Shown piece after piece: positions 15,840 through 25,227 of a stretch of DNA of 64,000 nucleotides. The position numbers and the translations under genes were made by a program. The stretch is taken from the NCBI GenBank assembly GCA_012744475.1, contig JAAYBV010000019.1, positions 1 to 64,000 of the forward strand, written 5' to 3'. Below the pieces are notes generated by a model. That model did no database searches, was not told the DNA's origin, and saw nothing but the letters and a program-made list of their open reading frames with translations. Positions within the stretch are counted from its first letter, which is position 1. The number at the start of each line of letters is the position of its first letter. This DNA comes from Phycisphaerae bacterium (GTDB lineage: Bacteria; Planctomycetota; Phycisphaerae; Sedimentisphaerales; Anaerobacaceae).

Positions 15840-18740
15840 TCAGAACGGCTTGTGGACCGGGGACCTTCTGCCGGCCAGCCAGGCTATTTCGCCGGCCGAC
15901 AGTGCCTCGCTGTAGATTCGCACGTCGTCGACGGAACCGGTCCAGAACTCGATCTGGTCGCTGACCTGCCGGCCGATATGGGCGCGACTCGGGACCAGGT
16001 TCCAGTTCTTGGCCGCCGAAGCGACCTCGACGCCGTCAGCGTACAATCTCGCCGTCGCGCCGTCGTAGGTCAATCCGACGTGGTGCCACTCATTCGTGTC
16101 CCAGAAGCCGGGGCTCATCACATCGTCGCCGTGGCCTCCGCCGTAGAGGTCGGGGCCGTAGAGACCGATGAACATCGCTTGGCTCGTCGCCCCGGTACCA
16201 TAGGCGGCGATCCATCGCCAGCCAACGGCGATGGAACCGGTCTTGCCCCAGCCGGTCATGGAACGCGGCTCCAGGCCGGAAGGCCACCCCGCCGGAGTGC
16301 CGAAATCGACGTAGTCCTCGTCGCCACCCAGCAGAAGGGCCTGGCCCTCCACGCCGTCAACGTAGGTCGGCAATCCAATGATCGTACCGTTGTAACCATG
16401 TCCCGAGCCGTCGTTGACGTTGCCGTCCAGGGCATAGCGCGCCACCAGACTCGCGGCGTCGGGCTCGACAGGCGTGATGCGCTCGGCCGCCTGCGGGTAC
16501 AGCCGGATGTCATCGATGAGCACAAGTCCGGCCGCGCCGGCGCCATCGACACCGATCGCCAATTCCGCAACGCTGCGCAGATTCCCGCCGACCGTGGAAA
16601 GGTCGATATTCCAGACCTGCCATATCGCGCGGCCGATATCGGTCGCATCGCCATCATAGACGACTTTCGCATCGCCGATTCTCAGGTAGAGCTGGCCCGT
16701 ATTGCCCGCTCTGCCTCGGAAGGACAAGGCCAGGCTCTGGACGCCATACGCCGTCCAGTCCTGGGGAGAGTCGAACGTCCGCACGGCCTCCGAGTAGTTG
16801 GGCGAGACCGTGTTGTCATATCCGAGAGGCATCGACTGCCGACCGCCATGAACGAGCGTTTGTTCGGCAAACGGCACATCGATGTATCCCACGAGCGAGC
16901 CGGTGCCATTTTCCCACCCGTCGATCCAGGCCTGGAAGATGGCTCTTCCGGCGTCCACGTCGTCCGTGTAACTCTCCATGTCATCGACGACAACGTACGG
17001 ACGGACGACGAAACTCCAGATGTCCCCCGTCCACGTGGTCACGGCGTCCGCCTCGTTGACTTCATCGACCCGCCAGTAGTACGTACTGCCCAACGCGAGT
17101 CCCTGCGGCGCATGCGCCGGCGACGAGGTGGAATCGACCAGGGCCAGAGACTGCGGATCGGACCCCAGATACACCTCGTGCGAGACCACCTCCCGGCCCG
17201 CGCGCCAGGTGAGGACCACGTCGGGGTTCACATCAATCGTCCCATCGGCCGGCTGCGGTTCGCGCGCATGCGCGGGAACGAACAGGAAGCGGACTTCACT
17301 GAGCCCGAACTGGCCCATCATCCCGTAGCCGCTGTTGACGGTCAGGCGGACGTACCTGGCGGCGGCGCCGTCGAACGGCACGACGGTGTTGGCGGCATAG
17401 GTGGCCTTGGCCGTCGCCTTGGCAAAATCGAAATCGCCCAGGACCGTCCACTCGGCTCCGTCCAGGGAGTACTCCACCGTGACATTCCTGAGGCCAAAGC
17501 CGAGGATCAGCTCGAATTGGACGTTGTAATTCCAGACGAGCATCTCACTGAGCTTGTAGACGCGGTCGAACTCGTACTGAATCCACAACGGCTCGGCGCC
17601 GGGCGAGGCGAGCCACATGTCCGGCGCATCGGTGGAGTGCTGGTCGTTGGCGCTCAGGCCCGAGCCGTTGACGGTATTCTCCGGGCCGGCGTCCGCCTCC
17701 GAGACGCCATTGCTGGTCGCAACCACGTTCGGGACTGCATAGGCAAACGGCTCGACGGTAAAACTCCAGACGGCGCCTTTGAAGATGGTGTTGTCCGGGG
17801 CCGCGTTGACTTCATCGACGCGCCAATAGTAGGTCTGCGCGAATTCCAGCAGGCCGGGCGGATCGTAAGCCGCGGCGCTCTGGCCCTGACTGACCAGCAC
17901 ACCCATAGGATTGGCTCGGCTGGCATCATTGACGTCGTCAAACGACGCGCCGAAGTAGACATCATGTGTGGCGGCATATTCGCCGGCCGTCCAGGCCAGA
18001 ATCACGTCATAGGGCACGTCAGTTGCTTCGTCATCGGGAATCGGATTCGAGGCCAGTTCCGCAGGCGACAGACTCTCCATAGAGGCCACGACCTCTGCGT
18101 CATTGAGCGCATGATTGTAGATGCGGATTTCGTTGAGGCGGACCGGTGCAAACTCGGTCACGCCCAGGGCGGCGCCAAAGACGAGATCGGCCGTGTTGTC
18201 CGCCGCCGCCGATGTCGTGGCTTCGTTGTCGAGCTGGCCGTTAAGATAGATCTTCTTCGACGCGTTGTCATAAACCATCGCCACGTGGGTCCATTCACCG
18301 GCCACGATCGTGCTTCCGATCTGATTGGCCGGTTGGTGTCCGAAAACCCACGCATTGCTCCCGTCGACCCAGATGCCGTACCAGTTGCTGGTCTCCCGTC
18401 CCTTGGTCACCACGCCGGACCAGTGCCCCGGCAGAGTGGTGAAGTGGACCCATGCCGTCAGCGCGTAAGCGTCTGCGGCGCCGAATCGCAAGTCCTCCGC
18501 GTCGGGGACCCGTACAAGGTCGTTGACGCCATCGAACTCCAGGCATGTCCCCTTTCCATTCCAGCTGGGACTGGTCCACGTGGCACCCTCGATTGTGCCG
18601 GTGTGGCCATTGCCGGTCTGGTCGATCACCTGGGTGCCGCTTCCCTCGTTCAGGGGCCAGTACCCGACCAGATCCGCAACCCCCGGCCGCGCAACGCACA
18701 GCAGGATCAGACAGACGGAGACAATCAGTTTCCCTCGCAT
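15840..18740 (-). CDS. giant secreted LamG / F5-8C (discoidin) protein
   Basis: 966 aa. A signal peptide (LIVSVCLILLCVARPGVA) is followed by a LamG domain (LVGYWPLNEGSGTQVIDQTG, ~25-210), Fn3-like repeats (YYWRVDEVNAAP, ~235-330 and ~500-590), an F5/8C-type region (~340-500; WLASPGAEPLWIQYEFD, KYVRLTV-like), a jellyroll-like segment (VVDDMESYTDDVDAGRA, ~595-760) and a second LamG domain (LVARYALDGNVNDGSGHGYN, ~765-955). It ends WLAGRRSPVHKPF, an ending shared with the protein at 38205-41021. These modules bind glycans or surfaces; no catalytic domain is visible. ATG 18740 has GAGGAGG in front. It follows the pseudopilin by 110 bases under a LacI-type operator. Confidence 0.85.
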   Translation of the reverse strand: MRGKLIVSVCLILLCVARPGVADLVGYWPLNEGSGTQVIDQTGNGHTGTIEGATWTSPSWNGKGTCLEFDGVNDLVRVPDAEDLRFGAADAYALTAWVHFTTLPGHWSGVVTKGRETSNWYGIWVDGSNAWVFGHQPANQIGSTIVAGEWTHVAMVYDNASKKIYLNGQLDNEATTSAAADNTADLVFGAALGVTEFAPVRLNEIRIYNHALNDAEVVASMESLSPAELASNPIPDDEATDVPYDVILAWTAGEYAATHDVYFGASFDDVNDASRANPMGVLVSQGQSAAAYDPPGLLEFAQTYYWRVDEVNAAPDNTIFKGAVWSFTVEPFAYAVPNVVATSNGVSEADAGPENTVNGSGLSANDQHSTDAPDMWLASPGAEPLWIQYEFDRVYKLSEMLVWNYNVQFELILGFGLRNVTVEYSLDGAEWTVLGDFDFAKATAKATYAANTVVPFDGAAARYVRLTVNSGYGMMGQFGLSEVRFLFVPAHAREPQPADGTIDVNPDVVLTWRAGREVVSHEVYLGSDPQSLALVDSTSSPAHAPQGLALGSTYYWRVDEVNEADAVTTWTGDIWSFVVRPYVVVDDMESYTDDVDAGRAIFQAWIDGWENGTGSLVGYIDVPFAEQTLVHGGRQSMPLGYDNTVSPNYSEAVRTFDSPQDWTAYGVQSLALSFRGRAGNTGQLYLRIGDAKVVYDGDATDIGRAIWQVWNIDLSTVGGNLRSVAELAIGVDGAGAAGLVLIDDIRLYPQAAERITPVEPDAASLVARYALDGNVNDGSGHGYNGTIIGLPTYVDGVEGQALLLGGDEDYVDFGTPAGWPSGLEPRSMTGWGKTGSIAVGWRWIAAYGTGATSQAMFIGLYGPDLYGGGHGDDVMSPGFWDTNEWHHVGLTYDGATARLYADGVEVASAAKNWNLVPSRAHIGRQVSDQIEFWTGSVDDVRIYSEALSAGEIAWLAGRRSPVHKPF

Positions 18741-18850
18741 GGCGAACCTCCTCAATGACAGGTGGTACTAACGACAACTTCGCCACGGCGACACGCCGGG
18801 GCGATCATCACGGCGCCGTCGCAAGACAGAGCCGGCACATACCTGATTCC

Positions 18851-19639
18851 TCACAGGGCGGCGTAGTCTTTGAAACTCGCCATCCACTCCGGCCACACGG
18901 GTGTGCCACGGATCGCTTGCTCCTGGGCCCACTGCTTGTGCCAGTACACCTCCCACAGTTCTTTCAGACCGATGGGCCGGACGGAGGTGTCCATGAACAC
19001 GCCGTTCACGAACCCGTGGTGCCGATTGATGCAGAAGCTCCGCATGGCGTTGGTGTACCAGTCCCAGTGACACTGACCGTCGAACTCGGGCGGCTCGTTG
19101 GCCGCCAGAGGCAGGCCGTCCACCCACTGGCAATCCACGAAGACCGGCACCCGGTAGCCTCCTTTGATGCGCACCGTACGCCAGTTCCTTTCGGTGTGGA
19201 CATCGCCCGTGTCGTTGGCGACCCACCCGTTGAGACCAAAGCTCCCGTAGTCGCCCTTGACCGCATAGTCGGGCACGCTCGGCAGCGTGCCTTCGCCATA
19301 GACACCCCATCCGACAAAGGGGCCGGTCACGCCATCACTGAAGAACTTGGTCGTCGCCGGACACGCCCGAATCTTCGGCTCGCGGCTGTAGTAGGGACGC
19401 ATTGCAGGAACCCAGCTATGGCGCGGATCGCTCCCGGCTTCATGATGGAACTTGCCGTCGTTGTCGTCGGTGTACAGCGTGAACGTGTAGCCCATCTGCT
19501 TGAGATTGGACTGGCAGGCAACCCCCCGAGCCTGGCTGCGGACCCGCTGCAACGCCGGCATCAGAATCGCCATCAGCAACGCAATGATCGCGATCACCAC
19601 CAGCAGCTCGATCAGCGTAAATGCCTTCCGCTCGCCCAT
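18851..19639 (-). CDS. type II secretion pseudopilin-like protein (DUF1559 style)
   Basis: 262 aa. The N-terminus [20 protein letters not shown] is a prepilin leader with a cleavage/methylation site before Phe and one membrane helix. The large C-terminal domain ([35 protein letters not shown]-like end) is typical of the hugely expanded planctomycete pseudopilins, thought to assist secretion or form fibres. It is the first gene of an operon with the LamG protein downstream. Two LacI-family operators and a promoter lie immediately upstream, so expression is probably sugar-inducible. Confidence 0.85.
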   Translation of the reverse strand: MGERKAFTLIELLVVIAIIALLMAILMPALQRVRSQARGVACQSNLKQMGYTFTLYTDDNDGKFHHEAGSDPRHSWVPAMRPYYSREPKIRACPATTKFFSDGVTGPFVGWGVYGEGTLPSVPDYAVKGDYGSFGLNGWVANDTGDVHTERNWRTVRIKGGYRVPVFVDCQWVDGLPLAANEPPEFDGQCHWDWYTNAMRSFCINRHHGFVNGVFMDTSVRPIGLKELWEVYWHKQWAQEQAIRGTPVWPEWMASFKDYAAL

Positions 19640-19703
19640 CGTTCCGCCCTTTCACATGGCTCCGGTCCCATGCCGGCGCTATCGGCAAACCATCGAAGCG
19701 CCT

Positions 19704-19738
19704 TCAAACGTTTGTGGCAAAGACCGCAAACGTTTGCG
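19704..19738. promoter_or_regulatory. paired LacI-family operators
   Basis: Two palindromes, TCAAACGTTTGT (19704-19715) and CGCAAACGTTTGCG (19725-19738), share the core CAAACGTTTG and have centres 22 bases apart (two helical turns). They sit just downstream of the promoter at 19748-19776 and directly below the end of a LacI-family gene. The core with central CG is typical of LacI/PurR-type sites. Confidence 0.8.
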
Positions 19739-19747
19739 ATAGCCTCA

Positions 19748-19776
19748 ATGCTACCTCGCCGCGCCGCCGGCGTCAA
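19748..19776 (-). promoter_or_regulatory. promoter of the pseudopilin-LamG operon
   Basis: On the minus strand TTGACG and TAGCAT are separated by 17 bases. The first operator begins about 10 bases past the -10 box, so bound repressor would block transcription initiation. Confidence 0.6.
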
Positions 19777-19838
19777 TATATTTCCAGGGGTCCTTTGACG
19801 ACATTCTGGGACGAAGAGCACGCTCGTGCGGACCTGAA

Positions 19839-20870
19839 CTACGGCGTGATTTGCCGGACGGAGGCCCGTTCAATCAGCCGCGTGGGCAAAATGATGCCCT
19901 CGCCGGAGAAACGCCCCCGCGATTGGATCTGCTCGAAAAGCAGCCGAACCGCGATCTGTCCCATCCGTTCATTGTCCTGGTCGACCGTCGTCATCGGCGC
20001 ATGGAGGTACGCGCAGTAGGGCTGATCGTCGAAGCAAATCACCGAGATGTCGCCGGGCACGCTCAGTCCCTCCTCGGAGAGCGCACGCAGAACACCTAAA
20101 GTAATCAGGTTGCTCAGCGCGAGAATCGCGGTGATGCCCTTCTTCTTTCCCAGCAGGAGCTTGGCATGGACGTAACCGTTTTCCTGCCCGAAGCTGCTCC
20201 CGGCCACCAGCGAATCATCCGGTTCGATGCCGTGGTCCTTCAAGGCCGTCCGGTATCCCCGCACCCGCTCCCGGTTGGGCGAGGTTCCGGCCAGCCCCTG
20301 GACACAGGCGATCGTCCGATGCCCGCGATCGATCAGATGGCTCGTGGCCTCCATCGCGCCGCGATAGTTGTCCGACACGACATAGGGCAGCTTCAGATTC
20401 GGGAAGTGGCGGTCAATCACCACCAGCGGCAAGCTGCCATCCTGAAGCTCTTCGAGATGCGCCGCCGACTGCCCGACCGGGGCGATCACGAGGCCGTCCA
20501 CCTTGCGATCGCGCAGAAGCGCCAACGACTCGATTTCCAGTTGCGTGCTCTCCTGGCTGTCACAGAGAATGACCGAGTAGCCTTCGCGACGTGCGGCCAT
20601 CTCGACATTCCTGGCGATCTCGGCAAAATATGGGTTCGAAATATCCGGAATGAGCAGCCCGATGCTCAGGGTCCGATTCAGGCGCAACCCCCGGGCCAGC
20701 GGATCCGGCGAGAAATGCATCTCTTTGGCGGCCCGCAGGACCGCCTCTTCCGTCTTCTTGCTGATGCCATAGGCTTCGGCCTTGCCGTTGAGGGCGCGAG
20801 AGACCGTCGTAACGGAAATCCCCAACTGTTTTGCGATCGCCTTGAGCGTCGGCCTTGAGCTCTGTTTCAT
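19839..20870 (-). CDS. LacI-family transcriptional repressor
   Basis: 343 aa. The N-terminal LacI helix-turn-helix (LKAIAKQLGISVTTVSRALN) and hinge (LARGLRLNRT) are followed by a periplasmic-binding-protein-like sensor domain (IGLLIPDISNPYFAEIARNV, VDGLVIAPVGQS, VICFDDQPYCAYLHAPMTTV). It senses a sugar-like ligand. Paired CAAACGTTTG operators lie 100-135 bases beyond its stop codon, in front of the pseudopilin-LamG operon it very likely controls. ATG 20870 was chosen because the HTH follows directly; in-frame ATG 20897 is an alternative. Neither has a strong ribosome binding site. Confidence 0.92.
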   Translation of the reverse strand: MKQSSRPTLKAIAKQLGISVTTVSRALNGKAEAYGISKKTEEAVLRAAKEMHFSPDPLARGLRLNRTLSIGLLIPDISNPYFAEIARNVEMAARREGYSVILCDSQESTQLEIESLALLRDRKVDGLVIAPVGQSAAHLEELQDGSLPLVVIDRHFPNLKLPYVVSDNYRGAMEATSHLIDRGHRTIACVQGLAGTSPNRERVRGYRTALKDHGIEPDDSLVAGSSFGQENGYVHAKLLLGKKKGITAILALSNLITLGVLRALSEEGLSVPGDISVICFDDQPYCAYLHAPMTTVDQDNERMGQIAVRLLFEQIQSRGRFSGEGIILPTRLIERASVRQITP

Positions 20871-20981
20871 GTGCCGATCCCGAACAGGACACTGCATCTA
20901 CCGCGGCGGTTTGAACAGACGTTCATTCTACCAAATATCGACCGACGGCATCAAGAACCTGTGGAGACAGAGGCCGCGAGG

Positions 20982-21219
20982 GGGTGCACTGCGTGTTTGT
21001 AGGTAGGTTCCTGCCGAGGCCAGGAAGGGGGCTGTCACCTCGGAGAGCGTGGCGGATGTCATTTCGACTAAGGGCGAAGCCCGCACGGAGAAATCTGGCC
21101 GCGGATAAGGCAATAGCCCCTTCGCAGCCAGATTCCTCCACTACGCTGCGCTCCGGTCGGAATGACAAAGTCGATTGCAGCCTCCGGTGAAGGTTTGCCT
21201 ACAAACATCAAGTGCACCC
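20982..21219. repeat. nested inverted-repeat element (MITE/REP-like)
   Basis: Arms of 22 bases, GGGTGCACT-gcg-TGTTTGTAGG (20982-21003) and its complement (21198-21219), match except for a 3-base centre. Inside, 21058-21166 is itself a large imperfect palindrome: GTCATTTCGAC.. and AAATCTGGC mirror GCCAGATTCCTC.. and GTCGGAATGAC. No transposase is present. This layout suggests a non-autonomous palindromic element inserted between lacI and the helicase gene. Confidence 0.65.
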
Positions 21220-21249
21220 GCCGCGAGGGGCAACGGCTTTCACCCAAGA

Positions 21250-23277
21250 TCACTGCTCTCCGGACGGCAGCAGATTGTGGTCCTCGCCACCGATCAGGTG
21301 AGGCAGGCCTTCCTCCAGTTCCATCTGCTCGGTCAGCTCGCGCGACAGTTCGGTCAGGAAGCGGCTGGGTTTCATCATGACCAGGTTTCCGCCGCGATTG
21401 CGGTAGACCTCAGGGACAACGAGGTACAGCTCGTCCCGCGCCCTCGTAACGGCGACGTGGAAGACCCGCCGCTCCTCCTCCAACTCCTCCTTGCGGTTCA
21501 TCGCCATATCCGATGGAAACCGCCCGTCCGAAAGCCAGGGGATGAACACGATGGGCCATTCGAGCCCCTTGGCCTGATGTACGGTGCTGAGGATCACGAA
21601 CTCCTGCTCGTCCGGTCCGGCCACCACGTTCTCGCCGGAGAACTCCCCCGCCAGCGCCACGTCGGCCAGAAACGCCTCGACGCTCTTGTACTGCGACGCG
21701 AAGTTCGCCAGTCCGTTGATGTCCTCTTTCCGCAGCGAGGCGCCGTCGTAGTGCGAAACGAGGTAATCCTCGTAGGACCGCTTGAGCACCAGGTCGATGA
21801 TCTCGGCAGGCGAGTCGATCTCGCTGGCCTCCTTGATCAGTGCCGCGAAATCCTCGTAGAACGGCCGCGCGCTGCCAGGCAGAAGGCTGGCCGTCTCGAC
21901 CGTGAAGACCTCCTTGACCGGATCGGCCGAGTCACTGATATGCCGCCAGACCCGGCGCGACAGAGCGCTGCCGACGCGCGGCAGCATCTTGAGCAGCCGC
22001 AGCCAAGCCAGCTCATCGGTGGGGTTCTGCATGACGCGCAGGTAGCAGAGGATGTCCTTCATGTGGGCCTGCTCGAAGAAACGCAGGCCGCCACGGATAT
22101 GGAACGGGATGTTGCGCCGCTGAAACTCGAGCTGGATCTCCAGCGAATGCCAATGGCTGCGGTACAGCACCGCAATGTCGTTCAGCGTGCGTCCCTCATC
22201 GAGCAGGTGCAGCACATACTCGGCGATGAACCGCGACTGCGTGTAGTGATCGTGACATGGCACGATGGCGGGCTTGAGGCCCGACGACCGGATCGCCTGG
22301 AGGTTCTTCGGCAGGCGACGCACGTTGTGTGCGATGCTCGCGTTGGCCAGCGTCAGAATCTCCGGCACCGAGCGATAATTCGTTTCGAGCTTGTATTCGC
22401 GGGCGTCGGGATACCGTTCCCTGAACGTGATGATGTTGTCGAAGTTGGCCCCGCGAAAGCTGTAGATCGACTGCGAATCGTCTCCGACCACCGTCAGGCT
22501 GCGATGTCTGGAAGCCAGCAGGTCAATGATCGCGCCCTGAATCCTGTTGGTGTCCTGGTACTCGTCGACGAGGATGTGCAGGAACTGGCCGGCGAGCTGC
22601 TCGCGCACGTCCTCGTGCTCGGCCATCAGCCGCAGCCAGGCGCTGAGCAGATCGTCGAAGTCCAGCAACTGCCGCTGCCGCTTCTTCTCCGTATACAGCG
22701 AGAGCACCTTCTCGACGCCGGAAATCTCCTCGACGAACATGGGATAGCGTTTGCTGAGCACCTCGTCGAGCGGTTCGAGCGTGTTCTGGAGAAACGACGA
22801 GATCGCCGCCAGCACCGCCTTCTGCGGAAAGCGGCGCTGGTGGATGTCGATACCCGCCTCGTCCACGCACGAGGCCAGCAGGTCGCGGGCATCCTCACGG
22901 TCGAGGATTGTGAAATCGGATGAAATCCCCAGCCGCTGGCCATGGATGCGCAGGATGCGATTGGCGATGTGGTGGAAGGTGCCGCCCCAAATCTCGCGGG
23001 TCTTCTGCTTGACGAGCACCTCAACCCGGCTGAGCATCTCGCGGGCCGCCCGGTTCGTGAAGGTCACCAGCAGGATGCGGGACGGGTCGACTCCATGGTG
23101 GACCAGCCAGGCCAGCCGGTAGGTCAGGGCGCGGGTCTTGCCGCTGCCGGCGCCGGCCACCACGAGCATGGGTCCGCCCGGCGCGGTCGCCACCGTCAGT
23201 TGCTCGCGGTTCAGGTCGGCGGAGAAGTCGATATCCCCGGCCGCTGTGCGGGATTGCAGTGTGAACTTCCTGGCCAT
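21250..23277 (-). CDS. UvrD/Rep-family ATP-dependent DNA helicase
   Basis: 675 aa. Superfamily I helicase: Q-motif-like LNREQLTVATAPGGP, Walker A AGAGSGKT (~42-49), motif Ia FTNRAAREML, Walker B VDEYQDTN, motif III VVGDDSQSIYSFRGA, motif IV LETNYRS, motif V STVHQAKGLEWPIVF and motif VI VAVTRARDELYL. It unwinds DNA 3'-5' in repair or replication-fork rescue. It is shorter at the C-terminus than PcrA/UvrD (about 720 aa) and lacks an obvious Tudor tail, so the name Rep/PcrA is not assigned. GGAGAAGG precedes the ATG. Apparently monocistronic. Confidence 0.93.
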   Translation of the reverse strand: MARKFTLQSRTAAGDIDFSADLNREQLTVATAPGGPMLVVAGAGSGKTRALTYRLAWLVHHGVDPSRILLVTFTNRAAREMLSRVEVLVKQKTREIWGGTFHHIANRILRIHGQRLGISSDFTILDREDARDLLASCVDEAGIDIHQRRFPQKAVLAAISSFLQNTLEPLDEVLSKRYPMFVEEISGVEKVLSLYTEKKRQRQLLDFDDLLSAWLRLMAEHEDVREQLAGQFLHILVDEYQDTNRIQGAIIDLLASRHRSLTVVGDDSQSIYSFRGANFDNIITFRERYPDAREYKLETNYRSVPEILTLANASIAHNVRRLPKNLQAIRSSGLKPAIVPCHDHYTQSRFIAEYVLHLLDEGRTLNDIAVLYRSHWHSLEIQLEFQRRNIPFHIRGGLRFFEQAHMKDILCYLRVMQNPTDELAWLRLLKMLPRVGSALSRRVWRHISDSADPVKEVFTVETASLLPGSARPFYEDFAALIKEASEIDSPAEIIDLVLKRSYEDYLVSHYDGASLRKEDINGLANFASQYKSVEAFLADVALAGEFSGENVVAGPDEQEFVILSTVHQAKGLEWPIVFIPWLSDGRFPSDMAMNRKEELEEERRVFHVAVTRARDELYLVVPEVYRNRGGNLVMMKPSRFLTELSRELTEQMELEEGLPHLIGGEDHNLLPSGEQ

Positions 23278-23442
23278 CCTTCTCCGAGTACCTTATCCAT
23301 ACCGTTTGTTTCTTTTCGAGGGACTTAAGGCCAGTTTACCAGAAAACCATGGGGCTGTCATTTTCGATTCGGCGGCGCGCGACCGAGGTGGAGATCCGCC
23401 TTGCCAGCAGAGGCAAATGGGGGATGGCTTTCCAACGACGGG

Positions 23443-23907
23443 TCAAAGCGGCATTCGTGCCGGGCCGCTGCACAACCGATCGATATCGCGTGCGACAATT
23501 TCGGCCACGAGCTGCTCCAACTGAATCGCGTCCTGGGCCGATGGCTCGCCGGCTCGCTGGGACCCCAGAGCCCCAACCGACAATGGCCCAGTCTCAGCAG
23601 GAACGCCGTGACCGCTCCCCGGCGCTCTTCGTTTGCGGGCGGTCATCCGACGCTGCTCCGCCAGGATCTTCTCACCCAAGTCAAACGTGGGAATATGCCT
23701 GGCGGGCTCATCGGAGCGGGTCGGTGGGTCCGGCTCCCTCGGCGCTGCCGCTCGCGGCACGGGGCGCGTCCAGGGTTGAATCTTGGACTTGGCCGGCTCG
23801 CCGTCGGGCTTGCCGCTGGCGCCGTCCTCTCCGAACGGTGGAATCACATCCATCGCCCGAAGCACTCTCTCCATGTTGCTTCTCATCTTCTTGCCGGTTT
23901 CACTCAC
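23443..23907 (-). CDS. hypothetical small, partly disordered protein
   Basis: 154 aa if the GTG at 23907 is used (GAGGAGG 11 bases upstream); ATG 23886 is an alternative. The N-terminal helix (MRSNMERVLRAMDVIPPFGE) and C-terminal helix (QDAIQLEQLVAEIVARDIDR, then LCSG) look ordered. The middle is rich in Pro, Arg and Ala (KIQPWTRPVPRAAAPREPD) and probably disordered. No domain recognised, no signal peptide. It lies after the M16 peptidase pair on the same strand, 89 bases away, so may be co-transcribed. Function unknown. Confidence 0.55.
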   Translation of the reverse strand: MSETGKKMRSNMERVLRAMDVIPPFGEDGASGKPDGEPAKSKIQPWTRPVPRAAAPREPDPPTRSDEPARHIPTFDLGEKILAEQRRMTARKRRAPGSGHGVPAETGPLSVGALGSQRAGEPSAQDAIQLEQLVAEIVARDIDRLCSGPARMPL

Positions 23908-23996
23908 GTTTCGAACAACCTCCTCGCAGGAGCCACGGTAGCAGAACCACCGCCACCGATCAAGTCTGTTGCCTTGTTCAACACCCTGGGCCGCGG

Positions 23997-25223
23997 CTAT
24001 CCCTGAGACACCGGCCCCAGCGAGTACTGGGTGAACCGGCTCAGGTCCAGTTCGCGAATCAACGAGTTCACCTCCTTCACGGTAACCGCCTTGGCGGCCT
24101 CCACATCTTCCTCCACGGAGCGATACTGCCCCAGGTACATCCAGTTGAAGCCCAGATCGACCAAGCGACCCATCGGCAGTTCGTTCTTGATCACCAGCGC
24201 GCTGAGCACCTTGTTGCGGGCCTTGGTCAGTTCCTCTTCCGAGACCCCGTCTCGGAGCAGGTCCTGGAAGATTCCTTTGACGATTTCCATGACACGAGGG
24301 GCGCCGGCGCTGCTGCACCGCAGGTAGTTGTAGAAAATTCCGGTCCCGTCGAGAGGTCCGAAGTGCATCGAGGCCGCCTCGGCGATCGCTTTGTCGACGA
24401 GATCCCAGTAGAAGCGGGAGCCGAAGTCGTCGCCAACGATCAGCGTCAGCAGAGACGCCGCAAACCGCCTCGGGTCCTGGGCCGAAACACCGGCATGAAC
24501 GAGACAGATGTGCTCACGATTCAGATTGGGCTTGCCCAGCCGTTCGGTCGCCCGGGTGCCCTCGAAGTCGGTCAGCAGGCGATCCACGGGCTGAGGCTGC
24601 CAGCTTTCGCACCGCCTCTGGACCGTCGCGCAGAACCGGTCCCAGTCGAAGTTCCCGCTGCAAGCCACGATGATGTTGTTGGGCGCGTAGCGCTTCGCGA
24701 AATACTGCCGCATCTGCGCGGCGGTCATGCTGTCGATGCTGGCCGCCGTCCCAAGTACACTGTTGCCGCACGGGTGCGCCCCGTAGTGCAGGGTCCGGCA
24801 TCGGTCCACCACGTCGAACGTCGGCGTGTCTTCGTACATCGCGATCTCTTCTTTGACCACGTTCTTTTCCATCGCGAAGTCGTCGTCGCGCAGCGCCGGA
24901 CGCATCAGTCCCGCCCACAGTTCGGTGATGTCCTCCAGGTACTCCGGCAGAACGGACGCGTAGTACACCGTGTTCTCCTCGCTGGTGAACGCGTTGAACT
25001 GCGCGCCGCGTCGGTCGAACGCCTCGTTGACCTCCAGCGCGCTGAGCGAGTCGGTGCCCTTGAACAACATGTGTTCCAGGAAGTGCGAGACGCCGTTGAT
25101 CTCCGGCGTCTCGTCGCGCGACCCCGTCCGGACGAAGAACCCGACCGCCGCCGACTTCGCCGACGGATTGACCTCCCCGATCAGCACCAGACCGTTCGAT
25201 AACTTCTTCTGCTCGAATTGCAT
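23997..25223 (-). CDS. M16-family zinc peptidase, catalytic subunit
   Basis: 408 aa. The inverted zinc motif HFLEH (His47, Glu50, His51) and the distal Glu in NVVKEEIAMYED (near 125) are present, so the protein should be an active insulinase/pitrilysin-type peptidase. No signal peptide is visible, suggesting cytoplasmic action. It begins 4 bases after the stop of the paralogue at 25228-26460, without its own clear ribosome binding site, so translation is likely coupled. The two probably form a heterodimer like mitochondrial-processing-peptidase-type M16B pairs. Confidence 0.9.
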   Translation of the reverse strand: MQFEQKKLSNGLVLIGEVNPSAKSAAVGFFVRTGSRDETPEINGVSHFLEHMLFKGTDSLSALEVNEAFDRRGAQFNAFTSEENTVYYASVLPEYLEDITELWAGLMRPALRDDDFAMEKNVVKEEIAMYEDTPTFDVVDRCRTLHYGAHPCGNSVLGTAASIDSMTAAQMRQYFAKRYAPNNIIVACSGNFDWDRFCATVQRRCESWQPQPVDRLLTDFEGTRATERLGKPNLNREHICLVHAGVSAQDPRRFAASLLTLIVGDDFGSRFYWDLVDKAIAEAASMHFGPLDGTGIFYNYLRCSSAGAPRVMEIVKGIFQDLLRDGVSEEELTKARNKVLSALVIKNELPMGRLVDLGFNWMYLGQYRSVEEDVEAAKAVTVKEVNSLIRELDLSRFTQYSLGPVSQG

Positions 25224-25227
25224 AGGC

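Noticed and set aside
15786-18758. A 990-codon open frame antisense to the LamG gene
   Set aside because: It mirrors the LamG gene codon by codon (GC-rich third positions keep the antisense frame open), is Arg/Val/Asp-rich, and has no domain. Similar antisense frames lie over smc, cotH, lexA and the FeS genes.
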